The notes under the pieces were generated by a model. The model was not told where the DNA came from and made no database searches. It saw only the letters and a list, made by a program, of their open reading frames with translations. A program made the translations under genes and the position numbers. Below, piece after piece: positions 9,007 through 16,385 of a stretch of DNA of 64,000 nucleotides. Origin of the DNA: a virus; IMG/VR virus record IMGVR_UViG_3300042298_003235, positions 34,484-98,483 of that record. One strand, 5' to 3'. How positions within the stretch are numbered: position 1 is the first letter of the stretch; every line of letters begins with the position of its first letter.

Positions 9007-9532
9007 ATAAAGACCAAAAGTTAGTACTGCAATATCTATCTCCAAAGATTACGGGTAAAACTTCATGAGGATAGTTTTCATTAGAGGGAAATAAGATTAA
9101 GCTTCCAGCTTTTGGTTTTATTTCTAAGCCTTGATTTATCAACACTATTTCACCACCAGAATAGTTGTCATTATAATATAATGTTGAGGAAATATCCCTT
9201 GAAGGATTCCCAGTTGGTGTAGGAAGATTTTGTCCTGGAACATTATCTATATGTTTAGGTAAAAAACTACCAGACCTATACACAACCATACTGCATACAT
9301 TTTCCATGTACAAACTGCACATAAATTTTTTTTCTATAAACCTGTAGGTTAATTCATTCAATTCAGCAAAAGCTGCAGCTATATTTTGCTCATCACCAGA
9401 AAGCTGCAAAAACTCAATAGCATTATGATTATAGCTATCCTTTTTTGTGGGGGCAACTATTGCCCAACTTATCAGTGTATCCAAAAGATGATTTGGTATA
9501 AAATCTTCAACGTAAAAAACTTCTGAGATCAT
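8999..9532 (-). CDS. 2-oxoglutarate/Fe(II) oxygenase, prolyl-hydroxylase-like
   Basis: 177 residues on the minus strand. The iron ligands are visible as His94-x-Asp96 (KHIDNVPG) and distal His156 (NYPHEV), with Arg166 (GDRY) for 2-oxoglutarate. SGGEIVLINQGLEIKPKAGSLILFPS is the usual core between them. Family members hydroxylate protein side chains or small molecules using O2 and 2-oxoglutarate. The ATG overlaps the stop of the upstream minus-strand oxygenase by four bases. The 3' end converges on the proline-rich gene. Hydroxylation of those prolines is a hypothesis only. Confidence 0.85.
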   Translation of the reverse strand: MISEVFYVEDFIPNHLLDTLISWAIVAPTKKDSYNHNAIEFLQLSGDEQNIAAAFAELNELTYRFIEKKFMCSLYMENVCSMVVYRSGSFLPKHIDNVPGQNLPTPTGNPSRDISSTLYYNDNYSGGEIVLINQGLEIKPKAGSLILFPSNENYPHEVLPVIFGDRYCSTNFWSLST

Positions 9533-10161
9533 TTCAATTCTGTAATTGTATAAAAAGATGGTGTAGTAAATCTCTCGCCAGAAGTGACCATTCTTACGCC
9601 GTGAAGGTAGTTGATATCTCCAGGATGGGCAACAGCTAAGCCAGGCTCAGGCTTTACCTCTATATCGTGTTGAGGGTAGTAAAGTTCCCCTCCCCCAAAA
9701 TTGTCGTTATAATATATTAACGAATTTAAATCGTAGTTAGGGAAAGGGTTAGGGGAGCCGTCATTTAGCTGTTTGTCTGCGTGGGGTCTTTGCTCTAGCC
9801 CTGGAAACCATCTTATAATAACCGGTGGTCTAGTTGACAGTTTTACATTGAAAGCGTCTTCTAAAAAATACTTCATTTTAAGAATATACTTATCAACTAT
9901 GTTGTATATTTCTAGGTTAATTTTAGATAATATTTCTCCACTGCACTGTCTATTAGACCAATAAGAAGCATCATAAGTGCATGTCCCATCTTCTGAATAA
10001 ATATTTTCGCCGGCGTCCATCCACTCGTTAATTGTTGGGACAAATTTTTCGATCTTCTTTAGGTCATCAAGTTCAACAAAATTCTTAATAATTTTTATAT
10101 TATCAATAGAGCTACCAAAATGGCCTGGTTCAATTAATGACTTTTCATCGTTAGGGTTCAT
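9529..10161 (-). CDS. 2-oxoglutarate/Fe(II) oxygenase, prolyl-hydroxylase-like
   Basis: 210 residues from ATG 10161, chosen over the more distal ATG at 10224 because AAGGAAG lies just upstream on the minus strand. The motifs are His127-x-Asp129 (RPHADKQ), FGGGELYYPQ, distal His187 (NYLHGV) and Arg197 (GERF). All catalytic residues are intact. It forms a two-gene minus-strand operon with the next oxygenase, the only minus-strand genes in the window. The start faces the divergent oxygenase at 10261. The substrate is unknown. Confidence 0.85.
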   Translation of the reverse strand: MNPNDEKSLIEPGHFGSSIDNIKIIKNFVELDDLKKIEKFVPTINEWMDAGENIYSEDGTCTYDASYWSNRQCSGEILSKINLEIYNIVDKYILKMKYFLEDAFNVKLSTRPPVIIRWFPGLEQRPHADKQLNDGSPNPFPNYDLNSLIYYNDNFGGGELYYPQHDIEVKPEPGLAVAHPGDINYLHGVRMVTSGERFTTPSFYTITELK

Positions 10162-10209
10162 AGTCTTCCTTCTTGGTAAAAATGGTGTTGTTTCCTGGGC
10201 ATGTCCTAT

Positions 10210-10217
10210 GGTATAGT
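10210..10217 (+). promoter_or_regulatory. Extended -10 promoter candidate (TGGTATAGT) in divergent spacer
   Basis: TATAGT at 10212-10217 preceded by TGG. It lies in the 99-base spacer between the divergent oxygenase genes. The reverse strand also reads CACTATACC here, so a back-to-back promoter pair is possible. Confidence 0.4.
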
Positions 10218-10260
10218 GTATCATCTAGAACTAACCCCTATCCATAAGAAGGAGAAATTT

Positions 10261-10983
10261 ATGGAATACTTTCATGTTGGCGATCCAAAGCTTGGGTTTC
10301 ATTTATATAAGAACGCTATATCAAAAGATTTGAGAACATCTGAAAGACTAGAAGAAACCATAGGCAACAGTACTGATCAGCTATTTAAATGGTCAGAAGC
10401 AATGGTTGGCTATAACACAAAAATGCCAGAGTATAGGGATTGTGTTGATCTAAAAATTAGCCCAGCTCATTGGCCATATTTAACTGAACAGTTTAAAGAA
10501 GTAAAAGCAGTGTACGACGATATAAACAACTGCTTAACACCTTGCCTAAACCATTACGAATCTAGATATAATTTTAAAATGGAATTCATGGAAGCTATAA
10601 ATTTTGTTAGATACCAGCCTGGTCAGCACTTTTCTGTGCATAGCGATCATGGTTTTTCTTACAGCTGCACACTATCTTCTGTCATGTACCTGAATGATGA
10701 TTACGAAGGAGGGGAACTGTGGTTTCCTTACTTGGACATAAAGTTTAAGCCAGAATATGGAGACATAGTTTTGTTTCCATCAACTTATATTTTTGCACAC
10801 GCATCGCTTAAAGTTACAAGCGGGGTAAAGTATGCTGCTGTCACAATGTTCGACTACAATGACGCTAACCATAAAAATACTTCTTATGGTTCAAATGCGC
10901 CGGAACAAAAGAGTGTTGATAGCAAAGATACAGTAATTGCCAAAGGGTCAAATGACCCGATCTTAAAAGGAATAACAGAATGA
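10261..10983 (+). CDS. 2-oxoglutarate/Fe(II) oxygenase
   Basis: 240 residues from ATG 10261, which has AAGAAGGAG seven bases upstream; an in-frame upstream extension is rejected. The iron site is His127-x-Asp129 (FSVHSDHG) and His180 (FAHAS). The 2-oxoglutarate-binding position is Lys190 (SGVKY) instead of the usual Arg, a substitution known in some family members. The core YEGGELWFPYLDIKFKPEYGDIVLFPS is typical. The stop overlaps the next gene by four bases, so the two are translationally coupled. Confidence 0.85.
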   Translation: MEYFHVGDPKLGFHLYKNAISKDLRTSERLEETIGNSTDQLFKWSEAMVGYNTKMPEYRDCVDLKISPAHWPYLTEQFKEVKAVYDDINNCLTPCLNHYESRYNFKMEFMEAINFVRYQPGQHFSVHSDHGFSYSCTLSSVMYLNDDYEGGELWFPYLDIKFKPEYGDIVLFPSTYIFAHASLKVTSGVKYAAVTMFDYNDANHKNTSYGSNAPEQKSVDSKDTVIAKGSNDPILKGITE

Positions 10984-11684
10984 CAATAGTTACATTAACA
11001 AAAACCCATCAAAGCCCGCCAGTTATAAAGCAATCACAAATTAGAAGAGATTGGATGGACGAAACATACAAGAAGCACGCCTATCAATGTATGCCTATGA
11101 CGGTAGCTAACGTATATGGCTGGGAACTTCAAATGGAGGAAGACCTAGTGGTCCAATGGGACGGTGGCAACACTCCGCCAGTGATATTGTCTGGGCAAAC
11201 TACGGCATCTGGCAGAGAGCAGGCTAACGCATCAATTATAGGTATGGTTTCTATTAATATGGGTTGGGCAATAAACACCGAGCCAGGTTACTCTCTCTGG
11301 ATGTCCGGATCCCCTAACTACTTTTTAGATGGGGCTTCTGCTTTGACTGCGACTATACCTAGCTCATGGTGGCCAGATGAATCTCAAATGAATTGGAAGA
11401 TTACAAAAATAGGTGAACCAGTAACTTTTCCAGCCGGCTCACCATTCTGTTTCTTTAACATATATGATAATACACTATTAGAATCGGTAGAGTTTAAAGT
11501 AGAAAATCTATGGGACAAACACCAGTTGATGAACGATAGGGCAGAATATGGGGAAATGAAAATGAAGAACAATACAGAGAATCCATGGACATGGACTAAA
11601 GGGATTAAGACCGGATTAGACGCAAAGGGTAATAGTATCGGTCCATCGTTTTCCGGCCTTCCATCTTTTAATGAGCCTGAATAG
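10980..11684 (+). CDS. DUF6065-like protein of unknown function
   Basis: 234 residues. The N-terminal half has the pattern CMPMTVANVYGWEL, then VQWDGG, then INMGWAINTEPGYSLWMSGSPNYF, which I associate with the DUF6065 family found in phage and bacterial genomes. The middle (EPVTFPAGSPFCFFNIYD) looks like a jelly-roll or cupin-like strand pattern, but I do not see a clear metal site. No signal peptide or membrane segment is seen. It overlaps the upstream oxygenase, so it probably works with it. Function unknown. Confidence 0.6.
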   Translation: MTIVTLTKTHQSPPVIKQSQIRRDWMDETYKKHAYQCMPMTVANVYGWELQMEEDLVVQWDGGNTPPVILSGQTTASGREQANASIIGMVSINMGWAINTEPGYSLWMSGSPNYFLDGASALTATIPSSWWPDESQMNWKITKIGEPVTFPAGSPFCFFNIYDNTLLESVEFKVENLWDKHQLMNDRAEYGEMKMKNNTENPWTWTKGIKTGLDAKGNSIGPSFSGLPSFNEPE

Positions 11685-11710
11685 GTTGTGATCACTTGAA
11701 AACGCTTTAC

Positions 11711-11716
11711 TATAGT
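11711..11716 (+). promoter_or_regulatory. Promoter -10 candidate (TTTACTATAGT)
   Basis: TATAGT at 11711-11716 in the 70-base gap before ATG 11755, in the TTACTATA context seen at 21843, 22192 and 26251. It should start the run of small genes that follows. Confidence 0.45.
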
Positions 11717-11754
11717 GCAGGGTGAGATACTGCCAACTGAGCTTTAGGAGTATA

Positions 11755-12087
11755 ATGTTTTTTACTATTGAAAGAATTGAAAAACTTAATCTAGCAAAAA
11801 TTGCCTTAGAAGAAACAGAAGAAAAGCTTCAAAAAATTATTCTAAGAGAGCCCGTATTGTTAAAAGATTTCACGATAGAATCTTTTATACCAGAAAAAGA
11901 TTTTAAATTTTTTGAAGATAGGTTTTTTAACGAAGAAACTAAAGCTTGGGAAGAAGTAAATGGAGTTATGTCTTCAGAAAAAAGGCACTTAAATCCCTTA
12001 GTCGAACTTCATGCTCGAGTCGATTTTTTAGTTACTTCCGTAAAACAGTGCAGGAAAACAATAAAGGAGTTAGGACACAATGTTTAA
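11755..12087 (+). CDS. Small unknown protein, helical
   Basis: 110 residues. The start at 11755 is supported by TAGGAG five bases upstream. The first 35 residues (IERIEKLNLAKIALEETEEKLQKI) and the C-terminal 25 are likely coiled-coil helices, with an acidic/aromatic middle. It overlaps the next start by 8 bases. I do not recognise the family. Its place at the head of four small co-oriented genes suggests one transcript. Confidence 0.6.
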   Translation: MFFTIERIEKLNLAKIALEETEEKLQKIILREPVLLKDFTIESFIPEKDFKFFEDRFFNEETKAWEEVNGVMSSEKRHLNPLVELHARVDFLVTSVKQCRKTIKELGHNV

Positions 12088-12331
12088 TTTATCAGACGCG
12101 CAGAAAGCCAAAGCAAAAGCAAATAGCATTAAGGCTAAAGAAACAGTATTATATAAGCTGTTATTGGATTTAGGCATCGACCCAGACTCCATCCCGGTAG
12201 ATGGTAATATACCAGTCCCTAATGAGCAAGACGCAGCTTACCCTTTGAGCCTGGGCGCGTTAAAGTATGCTCCATCAATAGTAGCTTATAATTTAATAGA
12301 AGAAATAAAAGCATTAAGGCAAGGTAGCTAA
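12080..12331 (+). CDS. Small unknown protein
   Basis: 83 residues, starting inside the end of the previous gene with AAAGGAG about 11 bases upstream. It has a Lys/Ala-rich N-terminal helix followed by a Pro/Asp-rich loop (LGIDPDSIPVDGNIPVPNE) and a C-terminal helix. The family is not recognised. The next gene starts on the base after its stop. Confidence 0.6.
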   Translation: MFNLSDAQKAKAKANSIKAKETVLYKLLLDLGIDPDSIPVDGNIPVPNEQDAAYPLSLGALKYAPSIVAYNLIEEIKALRQGS

Positions 12332-12565
12332 ATGGCAAAGCTTGAGATCCCGCAATCAAAGATAAATACGATGCAAATAGAAGCTGAAAAAAATAATTTA
12401 TTTTATGATTCTATGATTAATTTATCCAACGAAGAAGTTCTTGCCATAACGCAAAGCTCTATAGATGAGCACTTAAACTCAACCGACCACAGCCACTCAT
12501 GCGTTCTGTGTCATAATATTGCTGTTGGAAGTGAATTATTTACTTCACAAGAAAATGGAGCTTAA
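12332..12565 (+). CDS. Small unknown protein with CxxCH motif
   Basis: 77 residues. The C-terminal part reads TDHSHSCVLCHNIAVG, giving Cys57, Cys60 and His61 (CxxCH) with His53 and His55 just before. CxxCH is the covalent haem-binding motif of c-type cytochromes, but there is no signal peptide for the export that maturation needs. A small zinc site using the Cys and His residues is therefore more likely. Overlapping or adjacent small genes on both sides suggest co-translation. Confidence 0.6.
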   Translation: MAKLEIPQSKINTMQIEAEKNNLFYDSMINLSNEEVLAITQSSIDEHLNSTDHSHSCVLCHNIAVGSELFTSQENGA

Positions 12566-12567
12566 TA

Positions 12568-12825
12568 ATGAAATACAATAAAGAACAACACGAAGCTAAA
12601 ATAGCTGCAAACTTGCTTGCGCTTTTCCTTTCTTTAGGAATTGAAGAAAATAGGCTTGGAACAATTACGCCACAAGAACTTATAGCAGCGGTAGAGGAAA
12701 CTTATCCTTTACTATCAGGGTCGGACAGAAACGCAACTAGTACAATAACTAAAGAGCGTAAAAGAATAATAAAAGCATGTCAAGAAAACTTGTATTATTA
12801 TAAGCTAATAAAGAAAAGAGCATAA
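12568..12825 (+). CDS. Small unknown protein
   Basis: 85 residues, two bases after the previous stop. It is mostly helical with a basic C-terminus (ITKERKRIIKACQENLYYYKLIKKRA), which might bind nucleic acid or another protein. No family was recognised. The next gene begins two bases after its stop, continuing the same tight operon. Confidence 0.6.
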   Translation: MKYNKEQHEAKIAANLLALFLSLGIEENRLGTITPQELIAAVEETYPLLSGSDRNATSTITKERKRIIKACQENLYYYKLIKKRA

Positions 12826-12827
12826 AA

Positions 12828-13553
12828 ATGGCCCAAAGATTAAATCTATTTACATCAATGCTTAAGTCTGTCGAATATAGCAACAGTCATTATGACGAAA
12901 TTATTTCAGAACAAGATTTGATAGATATGGCTTCCTCAGTATTTGCTAATGAGATTGGGCTAGAAGCAGATAGGTCCGTAGAGTCAATCGGTGCATTCCC
13001 AAACAGCTTTTATGGTTATGAACAGGTAAGTAATGGGCACACTGACGCCATGGCAGTTGCACGCTTTAGTGCCCTGCAGTTAGAGATGCTACTGAAATTA
13101 GCAAAACCAACTGGAGTTTTATTTCTTAAATTAGGCTTTATGGTTTCTCCTCATAACTACTTAGATAGCTTATTATCATGTCCTGTTTATGTACCAATTG
13201 ACGAAGATCTTTATAGATCAGAAAATAATTGGCTTAATGGCCCAACCCCTTTAAACACTTTTGATTATTTAGAAGTAGAAGAAGGGATATTGCCCGTAGA
13301 TGTAAACGTAGTTGTTTTCAATAGCCAGGCTTTAGTGTCAGATCCCAATACAGAAATAGTGCAAAATATATTTAATTCATTACCATCTGGTGGTGTCATG
13401 ATTTTCTTGGACAACAATAATTACCAAACTACATACGTAACACCCGAAACAGATTTGTATGATGATTTGGCTAAATTAATTAAGTCTATAGATAATTCTA
13501 AATCATATCATATATCTACTGGAACAGGTTTTACCGTACTAATTAAGGACTAA
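12828..13553 (+). CDS. Unknown protein, weakly methyltransferase-like
   Basis: 241 residues. The segment DVNVVVFNSQALVSDPNTEIVQNIFNSLPSGGVMIFLDNN (about 163-202) resembles the late strands of class I SAM-dependent methyltransferases (V.....L..GG.....). The glycine-rich SAM loop expected earlier is not visible, so this may be a degenerate or unrelated fold. The gene lies between the small-gene run and a GNAT-like gene. Function is uncertain. Confidence 0.45.
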   Translation: MAQRLNLFTSMLKSVEYSNSHYDEIISEQDLIDMASSVFANEIGLEADRSVESIGAFPNSFYGYEQVSNGHTDAMAVARFSALQLEMLLKLAKPTGVLFLKLGFMVSPHNYLDSLLSCPVYVPIDEDLYRSENNWLNGPTPLNTFDYLEVEEGILPVDVNVVVFNSQALVSDPNTEIVQNIFNSLPSGGVMIFLDNNNYQTTYVTPETDLYDDLAKLIKSIDNSKSYHISTGTGFTVLIKD

Positions 13554-13560
13554 GTGGCTT

Positions 13561-14127
13561 ATGCAGGGGATATCTGTATTTGAAGCAACCCCATCTATAG
13601 AGCACGCCACTATATTTTCGTCCGTATGGTCTCAGTGTTGGCCTACAATAGCTGCAAATAATGGCTTTAGCGCGTCTCAAATAGCTTCTAGGTTAGAAAC
13701 AAGAACGATAGACTGGTGGATTAAAGCCATAGAAGTCATGCCACTTGCGCAGTACGCATTAGACAAAGATAATAATTTTGTGATATCATATTTATTGTAC
13801 GATTCAGATGTTCTTAGTATAAACCAAAAACAAACTTCTTTAAATACATCAAAAAAAGACGAAAATCCTTGTGTTTATATTTTTGCAGAAAAAGCAGCAA
13901 GAGGTTCTGATATGGTCAAACAAATTGGAAAAGATTCATTAAAAAAAAGAACTGAATTAGGTTATAATGTTTGTGGTTCTTGGATTATGAAATCCAACAG
14001 TAGATCTTTAGCCTATGCAGCAAAGACTGGATGGAAAAAAGTTTTGGATTTAGCTTCTCCAGTTTGGGATCCAGGGATAGATTTTGAATATTGGGTATTT
14101 GACAACACCAGTTGGAGCAGTAGATGA
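13561..14127 (+). CDS. GNAT-like acetyltransferase (tentative)
   Basis: 188 residues. The C-terminal part SWIMKSNSRSLAYAAKTGWKKV matches the end of GNAT proteins, where an Asn is followed by an ageing-type helix and a GF/GW-x-K turn. The Q/RxxGxx acetyl-CoA loop is less clear, though RGSDMVKQIGKDSLKK lies where it would be expected. It overlaps the next oxygenase start by four bases. It may acetylate the same unknown target that neighbouring oxygenases act on (inference). Confidence 0.5.
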   Translation: MQGISVFEATPSIEHATIFSSVWSQCWPTIAANNGFSASQIASRLETRTIDWWIKAIEVMPLAQYALDKDNNFVISYLLYDSDVLSINQKQTSLNTSKKDENPCVYIFAEKAARGSDMVKQIGKDSLKKRTELGYNVCGSWIMKSNSRSLAYAAKTGWKKVLDLASPVWDPGIDFEYWVFDNTSWSSR

Positions 14128-14789
14128 TTGTATTAGATAATTTTTTAAATAAAGACCTTCATTCAAAGATGTTAGAAGATCTCAACTTTTATCCTGAATC
14201 AATGGGTGGTGGAGACCAAATAGCTACAGAGCTGAATAGCTACCATTATGAACAAGCAAGCTGCTATGCCCCGTACATGTTTTGGGATGGTTGGTGGAAT
14301 AGTCCAGCTAATACATTAAAAAAACAGATAATACAAAGTATATGGGGTAGCCGTTTAGAGTACCAGCATGACGATATACTTGGTTTTGAATATTGGACCA
14401 GAACTTATAGAGCTGGACAATTTCTTGCAACACACGTAGATGAAGATACTTTCCTTTATGCTAGAGATAAAGTATTTACCGGGCCAGTAAACGGTGCAAT
14501 ATTATATGGATGCGACAACCCAGATGGTGGGTTTTTAGAAATTCACAGACATACTTTAATTGATGGATCATATGAAGCTTTAGAAAAAGATAGCATTAAG
14601 ATATCACCGATAGAAGAAAGAGAAAGAATAGCTTATAAAGGTAACAGATTAGTGATACTAGATGCCGGCCACGTTATCCACGGAACAACCCCAGCAAATT
14701 CTGGTATTAGACAAGTAATGGTTATAAACGTTTGGCATAAAGACAATCCACCTTTAGCATTGTCTCTTGGAGAGTTTTTTTATGAATGA
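14124..14789 (+). CDS. 2-oxoglutarate/Fe(II) oxygenase
   Basis: 221 residues. The iron ligands are His104-x-Asp106 (ATHVDED) and distal His186 (HVIHGT), with Arg196 (GIRQ) for 2-oxoglutarate. The stretch between the ligands contains CDNPDGGFLEIH and an inserted charged helix (EALEKDSIKISPIEERER). It starts in the end of the GNAT-like gene and overlaps the next oxygenase by 8 bases. It is a different subfamily from the four paralogues at 16-21 kb. Substrate unknown. Confidence 0.8.
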   Translation: MIVLDNFLNKDLHSKMLEDLNFYPESMGGGDQIATELNSYHYEQASCYAPYMFWDGWWNSPANTLKKQIIQSIWGSRLEYQHDDILGFEYWTRTYRAGQFLATHVDEDTFLYARDKVFTGPVNGAILYGCDNPDGGFLEIHRHTLIDGSYEALEKDSIKISPIEERERIAYKGNRLVILDAGHVIHGTTPANSGIRQVMVINVWHKDNPPLALSLGEFFYE

Positions 14790-15384
14790 TTTTGAGTTTC
14801 AATCATTATTAAATATAGGAATATATAAAAAAAAATTAAAATATATTGATAATAATAAAATTTATAAAGAGATTAAAAAATATTCTAAAAGTTTAAATGA
14901 TAGTTTTAATTTAGATAAGATTCAATCTTATGAAGATCAAACATTTCCATTTGATGGTCTAGAGTGTAATAAGCTCGTAAATTCTTTATCTAGCGAAGTA
15001 AGCTCAGCCATTGGTCGCGAAATGTTGTTAACTGAAATATGGACTTTGACTCTTAAGAATGGCCAATCAGTTGGATACCATTCCCATAAATCAAACAGCC
15101 ACTTACATCCTTCTGAATATTACTCAATTGCATACTACGTTAACGTTCCGGTTGGTAGCTCTGATGTTCAGTTTAAGATTACAGCATGCAACACATTAGA
15201 AAGCTCAGTTTTTATTAAAGCAGAAGATGGATTATTGATTATTTTTAATTCTTTCATCCCCCACATGACAAATAGGCACAACAACATCGACGAAGATCGT
15301 GTTGTCATTAGTGCTAATTTTTCTCCAAAAGATCCAACATTAACCTTAAATCCAGATTGGACACCATACTGGGATAAAAAATAA
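14782..15384 (+). CDS. 2-oxoglutarate/Fe(II) oxygenase, 2OG-FeII_Oxy_5-like
   Basis: 200 residues from ATG 14782; a TTG five codons upstream is less likely because GGAG sits ten bases before the ATG. The segment GYHSHKSNSHLHPSEYYSIAYYVNVP followed by EDGLLIIFNSFIPHMT and EDRVVISANF matches the family in which short phage proteins carry H-x-H/D, distal His161 and Arg173. The N-terminal 45 residues are lysine-rich, with lower GC than the rest. It probably hydroxylates a protein or small molecule; the target is unknown. Confidence 0.75.
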   Translation: MNDFEFQSLLNIGIYKKKLKYIDNNKIYKEIKKYSKSLNDSFNLDKIQSYEDQTFPFDGLECNKLVNSLSSEVSSAIGREMLLTEIWTLTLKNGQSVGYHSHKSNSHLHPSEYYSIAYYVNVPVGSSDVQFKITACNTLESSVFIKAEDGLLIIFNSFIPHMTNRHNNIDEDRVVISANFSPKDPTLTLNPDWTPYWDKK

Positions 15385-15441
15385 TTTCACTTAATAGTAA
15401 AAATATATTTTGAGTAGATATTATCTTTTGACGGTGTTTGT

Positions 15442-15449
15442 GTTATAAT
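15442..15449 (+). promoter_or_regulatory. Extended -10 promoter candidate (TGTTATAAT)
   Basis: A perfect TATAAT at 15444-15449 with an upstream TGT, in the 97-base gap before ATG 15482. AAGGA lies before the start codon. It would drive the glutathione-peroxidase-like and oxygenase block. Confidence 0.6.
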
Positions 15450-15481
15450 TGGTAAAATAACATTTTGGCAAAAAGGATTTT

Positions 15482-15784
15482 ATGATCGGCAAATGGACCT
15501 TGGCAGTAAAGACCCCTTTTGGGGAAGAAAAATATAACCTTGCAATAGAAGAAATTTCCCCATCTTTATCAGGAAAGATTTGGACGGACATGGGTTCGGC
15601 AAGTTTTGAAAACGGCAAGTATGATAATGGAAGTCTGCAAATAAATTTCAGTGTGGATACCCCGCAAAAAGCGCAAATTTCCATAAGAGGAACACACACA
15701 GAAGATTCCATCATAGGCACCGTACAGGTTGATGAGTACCCAAAACTAGATTTTAAGGCAGAGTATAATAATGTCAATATATAA
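15482..15784 (+). CDS. Small unknown beta-rich protein
   Basis: 100 residues; ATG 15482 with AAGGA upstream. It has alternating strands (GKWTLAVKTPFGEEKYNLAIEE, SLSGKIWTD, GSLQINFSV, AQISIRGTHTEDSIIGTVQV), which suggest a small calycin-like beta barrel. No catalytic motif is seen. The end overlaps the start of the peroxidase-like gene by 14 bases, so the two are probably co-expressed. Confidence 0.65.
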   Translation: MIGKWTLAVKTPFGEEKYNLAIEEISPSLSGKIWTDMGSASFENGKYDNGSLQINFSVDTPQKAQISIRGTHTEDSIIGTVQVDEYPKLDFKAEYNNVNI

Positions 15785-16385
15785 TATACCAATTAGATCG
15801 ATAGACGGAGAAGAGAACGCACTTCTACCATACGAAGGTAAGGTGACCTTAATGGTCAATGTTTCTAGTAAGGCTGGTTATGACCCAAAGTGTTCAAGAT
15901 TCTGGTCTTACGCAAGAACATGTAGACAATTTTGGCAACTACAAAAAGTCCATGATGAGTTTAAAGATAGAGGCTTTTCTGTCCTAGCATTCCCTTGTAA
16001 TCAATTTGCTGCGACAGAGCCTGGAACTAACGAAGAAATAAGTGCGTTCATAAAAGAGTACTACCCTTTTGTAACATTTCCGTTTTTTGAAAAAGTAGAT
16101 GTAAATGGAAAAAATGAACATCCTCTTTTTTCTGCGCTAAAAGGCAACGAAAAAAGAAACTACTCTGACACCGCTGCAGACCAATCAGACGCAGCTCAGA
16201 AGGGCCAGAACTTAGCTGGACAAGCTATAGCTAGAATTCCTCATGGATACGAAAAGTTTATAGTTAGCGGTGACGGTAGAATGATATCTCGCTTCAACTG
16301 GCAAGATATGCCACTAGATGAAATACCAAGAGTGATGGGTGCTGGCTGGACAATAAGAGAAGCATTGGATGAGATTTTAGGATGA
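15771..16385 (+). CDS. Glutathione-peroxidase-fold protein lacking the usual catalytic Cys
   Basis: 204 residues. The fold is clear: LMVNVSSKAGYDPK, then FKDRGFSVLAFPCNQFAATEPGTNEEI, match the two hallmark blocks of the glutathione/thioredoxin peroxidase family. The peroxidatic Cys or Sec, normally in SSxCG, is Ala35 here (codon GCT), so it is not an unread TGA. Cys41 and Cys51 occur in an unusual insertion just after, and Cys76 is in FPCNQF. Either another Cys has taken over or the protein is not a peroxidase. It overlaps its neighbours by 14 and 4 bases. Confidence 0.8.
   Translation: MSIYNIPIRSIDGEENALLPYEGKVTLMVNVSSKAGYDPKCSRFWSYARTCRQFWQLQKVHDEFKDRGFSVLAFPCNQFAATEPGTNEEISAFIKEYYPFVTFPFFEKVDVNGKNEHPLFSALKGNEKRNYSDTAADQSDAAQKGQNLAGQAIARIPHGYEKFIVSGDGRMISRFNWQDMPLDEIPRVMGAGWTIREALDEILG

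Noticed and set aside
8755-9045. Minus-strand open frames opposite the second FPP repeat
   Set aside because: Same repeat-driven shadow; the real minus-strand gene ends at 8999.
15427-15449. TTGACG plus TATAAT as a complete -35/-10 promoter
   Set aside because: The spacing is about ten bases, far from 17. Only the extended -10 is kept as a candidate.
15868-15885. Selenocysteine at the peroxidase active site
   Set aside because: The position is GCT (Ala), not TGA, and no selenocysteine-insertion element is apparent.
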